Shown: positions 25,801 to 38,260, numbered from the stretch's first letter. The stretch: DNA of 64,000 nucleotides from Sindora glabra (GCA_020226215.1 CM035225.1:11915868-11979867), one strand, 5' to 3'. Notes: generated from the letters alone by a model not told the origin. A program made the numbers and translations.

Positions 25801-27315
25801 GCATCCATAAGTTATTCACTTGCCTTTTTTCATGTTTTAACATTGTAACCAACCAAAATTAATTTTTAGTGCATATTTAACCTTAAGATTGATGTATGAA
25901 CACATTGACAAGGATTTTTACCTCTTTTAAGCATATGTATAGTTATTATATCATGAATTGTGTTGAGGATGGAATTGTCATATGACTTATGAAATAAAAT
26001 GAGACTTAGACCTAATGTGACATATGGCAAATGATATAGTTAATCCTATTTACAAAATTGTGCAATGAAATATGATATGTGGCCATTCATAAAGGCATGG
26101 CACTATATAATATTTGTGATAAGCATAGCTTATGACCAATTATGATAATGGAATGCTTTGAGCTTATTGTGAAATGAGAAATATGAAAATGGGTAATTTG
26201 AATTCTAGACAATTAATTCCTTGTGCAATATGGATAAAATATAAGGTTAGCTCAAGAGGAAAAATGATGGAAAAGGTGGGTAAGATATAAGGTTGGTCTG
26301 AGAGTCATATAATGAATATATGTATTTATTTATTGCTTATTATATGAATTACGATATTGCCTTGAGATGTACCTTTTCTTAAAAGCTCTTGTGTGAATTG
26401 TTGGAGATAAAATTATTATATTTAAGCCTTTCTTGGGTTATTAAAACTAAATTGCTAATATTATTGATTGTGTGATAAGTCTCATAGGATGATGATCTAG
26501 TGAGTAAATTATTATGTATATTGTTTGTTTTAATAAAGTATTTATTCACTGAGTGATAAACTCATTCTTCCACACTTTATTTTGTAAATTCTCAAATTGA
26601 ACCTTCATTACCACCTTCTCAGAGCTAAAGCACATAGAAACTTATTGTTTTATTAAAAAATTTGTACATAGAATATATTTTGGGTTTTATTATATTAGTA
26701 GGCTTATGTAAAGGAAATAAACAAAACTAAAATCCTTATAAGTTAATTAAACTAACTTATTTTCATATTGAGAGAATTAACTTATTTTCATGTTGAGAGA
26801 ATTATAAATAAATTTAACTTTTTCATCTTTTATAAATTTTTTTGTTGACACTGAATGAAATGCTTTCCTTCTCAATCATCATATTCTTTTTTGCCATATA
26901 AATATCCACTGATTAATTAGAAATGTGATGGTTAAATTGGAATAAGTTAGTGAAAATCAAAAAATAAGTTTCACACTAATTATAATTGGGTTAAGGTTAT
27001 GACAATTGGCTCTTAGTTCAGCAACAAGATGATTCAAGCCAATTACAATCCAAAAAATTAAGACATAATAATTTTAAAAAAGATGTCATTTTTTTTATTA
27101 TTATAATATTAGATATCATAATTTTTTAATTAAAATATACAAATGATATGTTACTTCTTTACTTTACACAAACAAACAGAATTTTTCAATAAAAAATATC
27201 TTTCAACAAAATAAACAGAATCTAAGTATATTCTTGTTGTAAATCACTGCGTCTGTACTACATGATATACTAGGACAGCAAAATAGCAGGGATAAATAAG
27301 TAATTTGGAGGGTAC

Positions 27316-27691
27316 CTCAGTCGTAATCCAGTCATGAAGACAACCATCGAACAAGCTCAAATCCTTCAACTGGTTAAAGGGTGTGAAATAAGACAAGTTT
27401 AAGCTAATAAAACCGTGCTGGCATCGATGTATACTTCCAAGGGAGAGAAAAGTCACGTGATTAAAATGAGAATCGCACGAGACACGCTCCTAATGACAGC
27501 AATCACTCTGAGTCATTGACCCATGAAAGCAGAAAAGGCTCCCTAGCAGCATAGCTGAATTTGGCAAATGCCTTGAAATCAAGAAGAGCTGTCTTCTCTT
27601 CTTCAAAGCAACCATTGCAGCCCCAGATTTGAACCAAAACTATTAATGCACATAACAATGGCAACAACCTGATCTTGCAAGGCCACTTCAT
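27316..27691 (-). pseudogene. First exon of an LRR receptor-like protein, frameshifted
   Basis: Starts with a 28-residue signal peptide (MKWPCKIRLLPLLCALIVLV), then CNGCFEEEKTALLDFK, the LRR N-terminal cap of plant RLPs. The frame continues to SWVNDSE and then breaks. A one-base shift near 27,505 restores SDCCH, a TAG at 27,490-27,492 stands where Trp is expected, and the rest reads ERVSCDSHFNHVTFLSL, closing the cap (CC..W..V.C). It then runs into the first LRR and ends at a good GT donor (plus positions 27,314-27,315) after DWITTE. RLPs of this type sit in the plasma membrane and perceive pathogen or developmental signals. The next exon would match the LRR exons at 8,871-9,020 or 523-671, on the same strand and downstream. 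With two lesions in the cap, a functional product is unlikely. Confidence 0.75.
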
Positions 27692-27735
27692 CTCTGTTCG
27701 TGGATTTCTATTACTTGTTTTTTTCGAGCATTGAC

Positions 27736-27746
27736 GCCTATATATA
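27736..27746 (-). promoter_or_regulatory. TATA box of the RLP first exon
   Basis: On the minus strand, ACTATATATAGG lies about 45-55 bases upstream of the ATG at 27,691. This is a normal position for a TATA box with a short leader, and suggests exon 1 still carries its own promoter. Confidence 0.5.
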
Positions 27747-29241
27747 GTACATAGTTAATTACAACAATATAATCCCAACAGTATAATTACATCAATATAA
27801 TACAAAATTACAAATCACGGTTCCTTTCAAACAAAATTTCAATACATAATTCCAACAATACAACGCATTCTTGATGCTGAATCCTAAATACAAGGGTTGT
27901 TAACCTCCACATTGAAAATAGTGAATTCCGCTCTTTTCAGTTGAATAAAAAAATTACACTATTAATTTGATGATAATATTATAAAGAATATTATACTCAA
28001 TTTATTACCAATAATAAATTTTTAATTTAATGATTATAGAGATGAAAAATAAATAAAATTAATTTAAATATTTTAAACTAATAATTTTATTTAAATTATT
28101 TAAATATTTTATATTATTTTATTATAATTACATTAATAATATAATTTTTTAATCGAAATAAGAAGGTAGAAGTTTGCTAACTTTGGGTAGGGGTAAGGGT
28201 GTAAGAAAGATCCGCTGTATGTTTTTATAGAAATTTTTTCAAGTTGGAAAATTTTCTAATTCTATTAATATTATCAATATTAGTTTTTATTGTATTTTAA
28301 TATATTAACAAAATATTTATTTAATTTTAAAAATTACTTAATTATAATGCCATAAATGATGATTTCTTAAAATATAATAAAAAATAATATTAATATCTCA
28401 ATTATTGGTAGGCTTTGAAAATTTTTCCAGTTCACAAAGCTTTTGCGCCATATGTCTTCACGGAATTTGCATGGAATTAATTAATGTTCATTCGGTCCAA
28501 TTAGAGGGCCTCTGAAGTCTGAAGTCCATTTTGAATGTCATGCCGTGTGTTCCTCCAAATTCATCCTCTGTTTGATAATTGTTTATTACCACTCCAATGA
28601 GAGAGAAAAGTATCCGGCAGTTTTTTTTAAAAAAAGAAAAAAAAGAAAAGGTAGAAAGCTTTTCAAAAGCTTTTGTAATATAGATTTAATGGATGAAATT
28701 GCAATCATGTTAATTTTATTACATATAAAATTATAATTTCCATTAAAAAACAAAATTTTATTATAGAATTATAATTTTTATAAAAAAATTTAAAAATAAA
28801 ACCACCGTGAGTAGCTATGTTAACAAAACATATTATATCAAGCTATTTGCTTTTCGTTCCATCAATTATTGTAGATTGCATTGTCTTCTTGATCTGTAAA
28901 TTGATCGTACCACCGTATTGACTGAAGTCATTTTTACAACATGAAACTTGAGAAATGGAAGAGAAGAAAATAGATAATTAATTAAGGACTCTCTTGTCTT
29001 ATTCAAATGTTTATGAAATAATTTAAAATTCTTCAAATTGAAAAGATATAAAAAGGAGGGCGGTAGAGGATATTGAAAGAATTTAGAGGACTAATGGTAA
29101 ATCTTATTCTCTTTTTTTTTTCTTTTATTATAACTTTTTAATAAAAGAAGTTATGAGATAATATTTTATTCTCTTTTCTTTATTTTTTTTTTCCTTCCTT
29201 TCATTCTCTTCCATCCAAACATAGCATAAATTGATTTCTAT

Positions 29242-29327
29242 TGCCTTGTGTTCTAAAATGAATGGCAACGAAAACATTACTTACTGCCTTGTGTTCTAAA
29301 ATGAATGGCAACGAAAACATTACTTAC
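29242..29327. repeat. Perfect tandem duplication of a 43-base unit
   Basis: The unit beginning TGCCTTGTGTTCTAAAATG at 29,242-29,284 is repeated without change at 29,285-29,327. Confidence 0.95.
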
Positions 29328-29984
29328 ACGCACACGTATATGTAAGTTTATATCACAATCCAAAAACAAGCTCTTCCCTAAAATTAGACATCAACACTTG
29401 CTGGATTGAGACCGAAGGTGAATTAAATAAAAACTAATCTGAATTTTTAATTAATACAGGATTTGCAACTTTCTTAGAACCACACAAAGAATAATAGTTG
29501 TCCAGCCAGCATTGCAATGGTTACAGGCCAGCTTGTCTAATATCTATTAACTGAATTTACAGCAAATTACATTTTTACTTGTGCATGTACTTGTATTAGG
29601 CTTGACACAGAGCATTTCAATAAAATATGACATTCTTGATCAAATTATTCGAGACATCCAAGAATTTTAACAGAATTATCATTAAAAAACTGACGAGGAC
29701 ATGTCTCCATGAAATAAAACAACATTTTTTACCAGTAAGGACTAATCCAAGGAATTGTGACCATCACTATTGTAACATTGAACGGATCAGAACACTAACA
29801 AAAGATGATGAAATCAATTGCATACTCCTTTCCGTCTCCATCATCGAATGGAGTAGACAACGAAGTAGCGGTGTTGCAATCCTCTGTTACTGGCATTCAC
29901 TGAAGAAAGATGTTTCTCCATAATTGTTTTCATCAAAACTTCCGTTCTACCGCACAAAACATTGGACATATTGAAGAAACATTA

Positions 29985-30245
29985 ATATTCCGATTGGATA
30001 TGATGAGAGAATTGAGGGGGAAGGAAAAGGAAGCAAAAGTTATGTCACGTCCTTATTTGAAAGTTTTAATTAAGGAGCAGAAGAGATCGAAGATTTATGA
30101 TTACTCCCCCAAAAGCTCTTCAAAACCTTCAACAAATTTTGTCTTCCTCCAAATTTTCTCAACATCCAAATAGGAGAGGGAAATAGCCATCCATTATCCT
30201 CCCTTTCCTTTCCTTCCCTTCCCCTCATAACTTCCAAACATATCA
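29985..30245. mobile_element. Fold-back MITE-like element with GGAAGG-rich ends
   Basis: The left part (TTGGATATGATGAGAGAATT, then GAGGGGGAAGGAAAAGGAAG) is mirrored by the right part (CTTTCCTTTCCTTCCCTTCC, then CCTCATAACTTCCAAAC). The arms are imperfect. The terminal TTTGGAAG..ATGAGGGG pattern occurs in plant MITEs. A weaker relative of its right end occurs at about 29,190-29,226. Confidence 0.45.
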
Positions 30246-30901
30246 TAAGAGTCTAGTTTTTCTAACTGAACAGGAATTCTTTCAGACAAGTGATTGTACT
30301 TTCCGTCTTTCAAGTTTTGAAAGCTTTTCTGGAAAGTCGCTTAGATCGACTTTGCTTTATTTATTGGTTAAAACTATTCAGATTTCGTTAACTCAACAAA
30401 TAATAATCATTCATATTGTTTCATTATGTATCCCCCCCCCCAAACATCTAATTTCAAGATTATCATAGAAACAGCATGCAATATTTTTTACAAATGTCTG
30501 CTGAAGTATAACAATATACACTTTAGTTTTATAATAAGAAACTACTCTTCAAGTTTGTTTCATTGATCAAACTTTTTTTGTTTTATAATAAGAAACTAGT
30601 CTTGTTAACTCAATTCTGCCTCGGCATTTAATTTCAGCAACTAAGCAAACAAAACTTGGCTACTTATTATCATCACTTGAAATAACAAAAGTTATACTTA
30701 CAATTTGATAGTTAGCTCTATAATGCCAATAGATCACAGAGCTTTCCGAGCAGAATCTAGTAAAGATAATCTATTTTCCACTTGAGCATCATGCAACTTA
30801 TTTGCTGCTTCCACAAACTTTCAGACTCTAATCTTCTTCAGACTCACAGAGACATTTTAATTTTAGTCTGCAAGCACCTTACTTGAGATAAAAAAAGATG
30901 A

Positions 30902-32155
30902 TCAGAAGCTTCTGATAGGAACACTTGGCTTCCTCTGACTTCTACCATACCATGATCGAGGATTTTTCCCATTGTAGGAAAGTGACCTCTTCATTGAAGA
31001 GGATTCACATCGCAAAGATCTAGCCCTTGAAGAAGAAGAAGAACTAGCTTTTGCTGTTGATAAATTCTTATTCCCACTAACCCTCTTAGAGCCAGTTCTC
31101 GAATTCCCATCAGATTCCACTGCTAGAACAGTGGAGAGAGCAAGATTGATTTTTGCTGCAGAAGAAGAATCCAAAGAAATTGACCTCCTTGGCTGATTAA
31201 TTTCCGTTTCTGAATTTGACCTTTCACATGGAATTCCCCCATTTTCCCCTCCCAATTGGCCTTCTTCCTCTCCACTTCTCAATTCAAGATCCTCAATTTC
31301 TATTTCCTGGTTGATTTCACCACTATTATTTTCCACAATTTCCACCTGGGTATTTCCCACTGAGCCTGAATCAACAACAACAGTCTCTTGAGATGAAAAC
31401 CTAGACGGATTCGTCACGATCGGAGCCCGGCACATAGGGCAATTGGTATGTGATCTAAGCCAAGTATCAATACAGGGCGGATGAAAAGCATGATTACACT
31501 TAGGCAAAAGTCTGAGATCCTCATCCTCTTCAAATTCACTCAAACAAACAGAACACTCAGTTCCTTCAATCAAACCCTCCCCTTTCTTATACTTACAAAC
31601 AGTGATTTTACTTATAATTGACTGTCGAAGACCATTTGTACGGATGTACCAAATGAAATTATCAACAATAGGGCCTTGTTCTTCATCAATAAAATCATCA
31701 TGGGTTACCTCAGTTTCTTGCTGTTGCGGTATTCCTCTTCTTCTCCTCCTGCTGAGCCAACCTGCGATGAATTGGACATATACTGCATAGCAGCAAACAA
31801 CAAAGAAAGCAGCAGCCAGAATGGAGATAGCAACGACAAAAATTGTTGAAATTTGGTGATGGGCTTTGCTTGAATCATCATCTAGACGAACGGTGATAGG
31901 AGGATATGGTGGAGGACACCAATCTGGAAGGGTAGGGCATTTGTCAAGGCAGTAACAGAGGCAACTTTGTGGGCAAGGACTGCCGTCGCAGAATATTTTA
32001 CAGTGAAATGAATCTGAATCTGAAGATGAGGCCATCTTTCGGTGAAGCCCCATATTGGAACAAGAGGGAGGAAAAATCAAAACAGCATCGCAATTCAGGA
32101 ATGGAGATAATGTTTGTGGAGAGGGAAAAGTATCGGTGACTGAGGTTGGGGACAA
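30902..32155 (-). CDS. ATL-family RING-H2 finger E3 ubiquitin ligase
   Basis: Intronless frame of 417 residues, the usual length and structure of ATL proteins. A cysteine-rich N-terminal segment (residues 52-80) precedes one membrane-spanning helix at about 103-130, followed by a basic stretch RRRRR. The GLD-like motif at about 175 reads GLRQSIISKI. The RING-H2 domain is complete: Cys201, Cys204, Cys220, His222, His225, Cys228, Cys239 and Cys242 with canonical spacing, and a Trp after Cys228 (DTWL). The C-terminal third is Ser-rich and probably regulatory. ATL proteins are membrane ubiquitin ligases that recruit an E2 enzyme and often act in defence or stress. Overall it resembles ATL54-type proteins, but I do not assign a symbol. 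Met35 or Met41 are alternative starts: the first 34 residues look less conserved, and homologues often begin near MGLHRK. No lesions seen. Confidence 0.93.
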   Translation of the reverse strand: MSPTSVTDTFPSPQTLSPFLNCDAVLIFPPSCSNMGLHRKMASSSDSDSFHCKIFCDGSPCPQSCLCYCLDKCPTLPDWCPPPYPPITVRLDDDSSKAHHQISTIFVVAISILAAAFFVVCCYAVYVQFIAGWLSRRRRRGIPQQQETEVTHDDFIDEEQGPIVDNFIWYIRTNGLRQSIISKITVCKYKKGEGLIEGTECSVCLSEFEEDEDLRLLPKCNHAFHPPCIDTWLRSHTNCPMCRAPIVTNPSRFSSQETVVVDSGSVGNTQVEIVENNSGEINQEIEIEDLELRSGEEEGQLGGENGGIPCERSNSETEINQPRRSISLDSSSAAKINLALSTVLAVESDGNSRTGSKRVSGNKNLSTAKASSSSSSRARSLRCESSSMKRSLSYNGKNPRSWYGRSQRKPSVPIRSF

Positions 32156-32187
32156 TGGACAAGGTGGTTTGGTTAAGAGTTGAAACT

Positions 32188-32255
32188 TTGACTTTGGACT
32201 AAATTATTTTAATGCTCTGCTTCGGGTTTTATTATTGCGCGTCGGTGTTTTGACT
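32188..32255 (+). promoter_or_regulatory. Two W-box motifs upstream of the ATL gene
   Basis: TTGACT occurs at 32,188-32,193 and 32,250-32,255, within 100 bases upstream of the first ATG. W boxes bind WRKY factors, and many ATL genes respond quickly to elicitors, so the motifs may matter. Two six-base matches could also be chance. Confidence 0.35.
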
Positions 32256-32259
32256 TTGG

Positions 32260-35130
32260 GATTAGTGTTTGGACTTCGTGGCGGCTAACCGTCCCCAATT
32301 AATATTTCAAAAATAATATAAAAAAATTAAATTCATTAAAACATTTTCCAACCAAACGAACTCACAAAAAAGAGCTAAAAATTTTATAATTTTAAAATTA
32401 TCTTCCCGTATAAGTCTTAAGATAACTTCAATAAGAATAATTTTATTATTTAAAAAATTATTTTTAATTATTCTTACTTTTCTATCAAATTAAATGAACA
32501 TATTTATATTTTTCATTCATTTTTATATATTTAAATAATAAGTGAAAAATATCTTTTATACATTTTTTAATTTAATTTTATTTATCTTTGATATTTTTCT
32601 CACCACATTTAAATACAATATCAAAAAATAACTTTCTTAGTTATTTTTCATAAATTCTAATTAATCTTACTTTAAAAATAAAATTAATATAAATTTAATC
32701 ACAAAAATAAAATTAATATAAATTAAATACTTATCCGATCACTAAAATAATAAAATTTAATATTAATTGAAAATTAAAACAACGCAGTTGGGTGCAAGAA
32801 TGGGTGTGGCCAGCTCAGACGCAGCTTGACTTGGTCAGAACGCGAGGAGCACTTGACTCGAAGCTACGCGTGATAAAGCTTGATGCTTGGGGTCCACCAG
32901 AGGGGATAATGTAGCATCGGGGTTAAATTGGAAATATTGTTAATGGAAAAATCAACATAATAAATAATTGTAAATTTAAATTAATTTTTAATTAATTATG
33001 ATTCATTAAATTATAAATCTTCAACATTCTCACAAACATTTGTATTGTTCCGATTTATATTTTAATTTTACAGTGCATTTTTTTTTTCACATTTACTAAA
33101 TCAAATTATTTCAAAAGACTGATGGCCAATAATCTCTATCCCAGAAGAAGCGCAAGAAAATTGAAATATTGCAGTCTATTAACAGAAATTTTGTAATATA
33201 TATAATAAGTAAATAAAATATTTTATTTCATTAAAATAGAGAAAGACACAAAATTAAAGAAGAAAGGAAACATATAAATCCTCGAAAATGAATCTCTCTG
33301 AATTTATAGATTTAGGGATAATAAAAATTTTCATTTTCATTTATGTACAAAGCACGTTTGAAGCTCTCTCACGATGAAATTGATCCTTTTCAAATTAAAT
33401 TTAAAATAAGTTGAGGCTTAAGCATATAGCCACAGACGGATAGACAATTTGACGCCACTAACTAATTAAGTATTGTTATTCCAATTAAAATGATAAATAA
33501 CTATTCATTTTTGTTTTGGGAACGACTCAATCAAAATTAAAGCTTTTTCTTTTTTCCGCCAGCAAGATGTGGAATGTTGATTTAATGAGAAGAATACTGA
33601 TTTTGAGGCTTTGTTTATTTTTTTAAGTACTTTTTGTAGAAAAATTTAATTTTTTTATATGTTATATATTGTTATTAAATATATTCTAAAATTATAATAG
33701 TTGAGAAAAATAATTTATCTTTAAAAAAGAGGAATTTGTCTTCCATCAAATTCATTATATTTAATATTAAATGTGTAAAATATTTTCTACCATCTTAATA
33801 TTTATAGTTATATTTTATAAAAGATATTTTTTGCTAATACAAATAAAAAGTAGAGTTTACTTATTAATAAGCAAAAATTTAAATTTAAAAAAAAAACTTT
33901 ATTAAAAGGTGATAAATCTGTTAATACCACTACTTGATATTTCCAAAAAAAAATCTTTAATCACATTTATTCAACCTGCAATTAGAGCTAACAATGAATG
34001 AAATTGTAAGATACTTGAAAATTAATTCAATTTTTAATTCAATGAGTTAAACTCATAAATCAAATAAAAGATACACAAGTTAAATAATTTCGTTTATGCG
34101 TTAAATGAACTAAGTTTGAGTTTAAAAATATTTAAATCGATTTATCATAAACCAATTCAAGTAATATTATATAATTTAAAATTAATTAACATATTTATAT
34201 ATATTAATTATAAATTCTTTTATAATATCTATTTTAAATTAGATATTTGTTACAAAAAAATAGTAAGTGTAATAATTGTAATTTATTATTTATATTTAAA
34301 TTTAAATCATAATTAAAATAAAATAACAAATAAAGTTAATGATGGATATTATTAATGTCATTTTTATTTTGAAATTAACTATATAGTTAAGGTCAATGTA
34401 ATATGAAAGCATTATTTAAAATAAAGTAGGAAGGTATGAAAACTCGAAAACCCACTTCGAATATTATAAAGAATAAATATAAATATCTTTATTATAAAAT
34501 AGGAGTGATAATGCAAAAATTTAAAGTAATAGAAATCATGAAATAGTAATTGATTCATATTTATTAATTAGTTTGATATCGATTCATTATATTTTTAAAT
34601 AATTTTAAAAAAAATTATTTTAATAACAAATCGGATTGGATATATATTTAATTTACAAATATTTTTATTGAATCATCCAATCTAATTTGATTATTTCAAA
34701 TATTAGTTTTAATTTATTAAGTTTTTTTTGTCATTCAATTTATTAAATTAAGTTAAGTCAAGTTAAACAAACTGTGAACACAATTCGAATGGAGCTCAAG
34801 TCAAGAAATTTGATTTAAATTAAATTCAAGCTAAACCATAAATTTAGGGGCGTCTAAAAACTCTTCACCCATATTAAACTAACCGACCTACCAATCAAAT
34901 GAATGATTTAATGGAGTTTCAATTAAATGTTGGGTTTACACGGATAAATTTTTAAAAAAAAATCGAATTACATCAGTTTAGGCAAGTTAAATAAGACACA
35001 CCACTTAAGACCGCACCTAATTGTCCAGAAAATTTACCTTTGACCTTTGCTACTCAATACAATCACTTCAAAATATAGATGAGAGTAGTTTAGGAAACTC
35101 AATTCCTAAAGTCTCTCAAATAGCAAAAAA
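32260..35130. other. AT-rich intergenic sequence
   Basis: No supported gene. A more GC-balanced patch at about 32,790-32,900 (GCCAGCTCAGACGCAGCTTG and following) shows no coding frame. Sequence at about 33,985-34,850 has scattered inverted motifs and may be a decayed MITE, but I cannot define its ends. Confidence 0.4.
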
Positions 35131-35136
35131 ATAATC

Positions 35137-35578
35137 CTTTGTTTGACAAACTAAAAAATAGAATTAATTTTATTTTATTTTTAAATAAATTCTCTTGTTT
35201 GAAATAAATTATATAAAATGTGATTTCATTTTACTTTGAAATGAATTTTTTTATTTAGAAAAATTTATGAAATTTATTTCAAATATTTATACTTACAATA
35301 TTATTTTTAAGAGAGAGAGAAAATTTAAAGAGAGAGGGATAACTATTAATAACTTGAAAAATTAAGAATAAAACTATCTAATAAAAATATTACATTTAAA
35401 ATAAAATGAACTCCTATCAAATCATATCCAATTTCATGAGAGTTTAAAATGGCAATAATGCAAATAGAATAAGATTTTAAAATAAAATGAAATCTAAAAA
35501 ATTTAAATCTAAACCTTATTTTTTTAATAAAATTCATTTCAAAATGAAATAAATTCTAATTTTAAAGTGTGCCAAAGA
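35137..35578. mobile_element. Fold-back MITE, first of a head-to-tail pair
   Basis: The left end (TTTGTTTGACAAACTAAAAA, then ATAGAATT) is inverted-complementary to the right end (AATTCTAATTTTAAAGTGTG, then CCAAAG). The internal sequence is collinear with 35,589-36,075 over its whole length, including GAGAGAGA and CTATCAAATC/CTACCAAATC landmarks. No coding capacity. Confidence 0.75.
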
Positions 35579-35588
35579 AGAGGATAAC

Positions 35589-36075
35589 TTTTTGTTTGGC
35601 ACACTAAAAAATAGAATTCATTTCATTTTATTTTACTAAAAATGATTTCATTTTATTTTTAAATAAAATCTTTTATTTGGGATAAATTATATAAAATATG
35701 ATTTCATTTTACTTTGAAATAAATTTTTTTGTTTGGAACTTCATTAGAAACTTGTAGAATTCATTTCAAATATTTATATTTACAATATTATCTTTAAGAG
35801 AGAAAGAGAAAATTCAATGAGAGAGAGATAGTTATTAATAATTTGAAAAATTCAGGGTAAAATTATTTAATAAAAAGATTACATTTGAAAGGAAATGAAA
35901 TGAATTCCTACCAAATCCTATCCAATTTTATGATATTTCAAAATGGCAATAATATAAATAAAAAAATTTTAAATGAAATGAAATTTAAAAAATTTAAATT
36001 TAAACATAATTTTTTTAATAGAATTCATTTCAAAATGAAATGGATTCTAATTTTAAAACATGTCAAATAAGGGGT
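35589..36075. mobile_element. Fold-back MITE, second of a head-to-tail pair
   Basis: The same family and orientation as 35,137-35,578, with only about 10 bases between them. The left terminus is TTTGTTTGGCACACTAAAAA and the right terminus is the inverted ACATGTCAAATAAGG. Matching short frames on opposite strands (35,346-35,537 minus, 35,885-36,070 plus) are by-products of the inverted repeats. Confidence 0.75.
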
Positions 36076-36079
36076 AAAA

Positions 36080-38260
36080 GTCTCTTAGATCCCTTCTATT
36101 TTCCGTAGTCATAGGCTAGGTGGCTAACAAATCATTCTTTGAAAACTATATTTTCTTAATCATTTTATACACATTCTCTCAAATCTCAACTTGATGGCCC
36201 TTATTTCTATCCTTTATCATAGATCTGGAAGCTACCATATTTTAGCTCTTGATACTTGCTCCAAAGCAAAGACTATGTGATTTCTAAATTTAGTTAATCT
36301 ATATCTATGATAGCTTTACTTCAATAAGGCCATTTTAGTAAGTCTTATTGTTGAAATTTTTTGTGTCAGTTTCAATTGTTCATTTCCTCACCTACTTACT
36401 TTATCTTCAAAGAGTTATAAATCCTGTCTAATATGTTCTACTACAACGTCAGCCAACAAGATCATTAGTTTGGCCAAGGTTATGGTGCAACCTGAAATTA
36501 CCTATATAAAATTAATTTGAACTATTTTTACTAGTTAAGATCGGTTCCCCTTTTCTTAATAGTTATATACTGATGATGAAGAATGCCACCCGATATGGTC
36601 AGGTCAAGTAAAATTTATTGGCTAAATCATACTAATTTTACCTGTGGTCAGTTTTACGTAAATTAAATAATATTAAATTGAATCGATCTTAAACTAAGTC
36701 TAATTCAACTGGACACATCTCAATACCAACCCTACTAGCAATTTGCCACTATCTTGTAATTGAGTGGCTTGTAATGAGTATTTTTAAAGGAATAAAACCA
36801 TTTTCTTTAACAATTTCTTGTGTTATTCTTATGGACTCTAAAGAAAAAGTAATATTAATTATTATTTACTATAATTTAATTCTGAAAAAGTTTCGAATTA
36901 AATATGTCAATGAAGACACTAGTAAAGTATTATTTTGTTTGATTTCCAGCTCTAAATTATAATTGTAAAAGTAACTAGGCCATTGATAACAGGTTATCAT
37001 TCACCCTGTAAATTATTGATAATTTTCTAGAAGGAACAGCAACATTGGTGTGTCCTGCTTCCCTTGTCTTTCACCTCATGCTTGAACCAGTGGGGAGAAT
37101 AGGGAAAGGGGCAAAAAAATGAAATTTAAAATTTTCTTTGATTGAATAAAAAAGACAAAATGAGAAGATATAGAATGTGTTTAAATATATTTTTATTTTT
37201 ACATTTTTAAAAATTATTTTTAGATTATTTTCGAATTGAAATGAGAAAAACAAATATGAAAAAGTATTTAACATTGTAAATAAAGAAATATTTCATATAA
37301 TAATAAAAATAAAATTAAAAATAATAAAATATTTAAAAATTATTTTTATTTTTTATTTTTAAATTATATAGTTAAAAAATAATTTTTTAAATTAAATTCT
37401 AAAAATATATTATTAGACAGGTTTTTCTATTTTTAAAAATAAAAAATTATTTTAAAAAAACCCATAATTTTTTGTTAGTATCATTTTTATACATTAAAAA
37501 TTTATAATTTTAAAATGTAATGATTTTCTCTTCTAATTAAAATTGAAAATTTTATTTTCCACTTATGTAACCATATCTATCGAGAGAAGAAGGAGCACAG
37601 ACGGTATGGTGAACACAAAATTTTTTCTTTTCTGAATAGAAAAATAGAAACCTTTTGTTTCACGAAAAAGGCTTTCGCGAGCAAATTGCCCCTTTGTTTT
37701 TGGTCTGTCACAGGAATAAAATCATTTCATTGGGCTCTTCAACAAAATCAAGATGGGTTTTCATTTTATTTCAACAAAATTGCATCTGAAATCGCTCTCA
37801 ATAGCTCGATAGGGAGAAAAAATGAAAGATTTTCCTTTTCCCTCATATTATTTTTTCCATTTTATTTTGAATTGACCTTTTTGTGCTGAAGAAAACAATT
37901 GCAAATGAAAGTCATTTTTTCATAGGATAAGGATACCATGACCTTAGGTGTTTGAATAAGGATACACGTAATCACTGTGAAGACCACGTGACCTGTGACC
38001 CGTGACTGGGAATTTAAAAACGTTTTCTTCTTTACCATGATGTTTCTTTTCTTATTATTCTTCCATTGTTTAGTTGACTGGGCCAGGCCTAATTCTAAAT
38101 GTTCATACCTCATAGTCCTGTGAAGTAACCCAGAAACCAATCTTACTTTTTTTTGTTTTTTATAAAAGCCCAAATACCAAATCAGTTCCAAGATTACACC
38201 CTTTTTTCTGCACACTTGATAAAGAAGCAAATTTGGCAAATTTATTGAGCAGCTTTTGAT
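36080..38260. other. Intergenic region, no gene recognised
   Basis: AT-rich, with a fold-back at 37,170-37,470 related to that at 24,006-24,331. Minus-strand open frames at 37,862-38,263 (133 codons) and 37,071-37,274 show no recognisable domain or signal, and codon content is not gene-like. Confidence 0.4.
37170..37470. mobile_element. Fold-back MITE-like element
   Basis: Left arm TTTTTAAAAATTATTTTTAG and right arm TAAAAAATTATTTTAAAAAA pair with each other, and the whole resembles 24,006-24,331. Ends are uncertain because the sequence is nearly all A and T. Confidence 0.35.

Larger units (their letters stand above)
23593..27240. other. AT-rich intergenic sequence (or intron of the RLP locus)
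   Basis: No supported coding frame. Contains a fold-back MITE (24,006-24,331) and a degenerate minisatellite (25,585-25,800), listed separately. The rest shows no clear structure. Confidence 0.5.
27760..30900. other. Intergenic region with small repeats
   Basis: No supported gene. Holds a perfect 43-base tandem duplication (29,242-29,327) and a fold-back element (29,985-30,245), listed separately, plus a poly-C run at about 30,431. Two short open frames at 29,627-30,173 show no domain and partly lie in the fold-back. Confidence 0.45.

Noticed and set aside
29627..30173. Plus-strand open frames of 98 and 87 codons
   Set aside because: No recognisable domain, no splice logic joining them, and the second overlaps a fold-back element.
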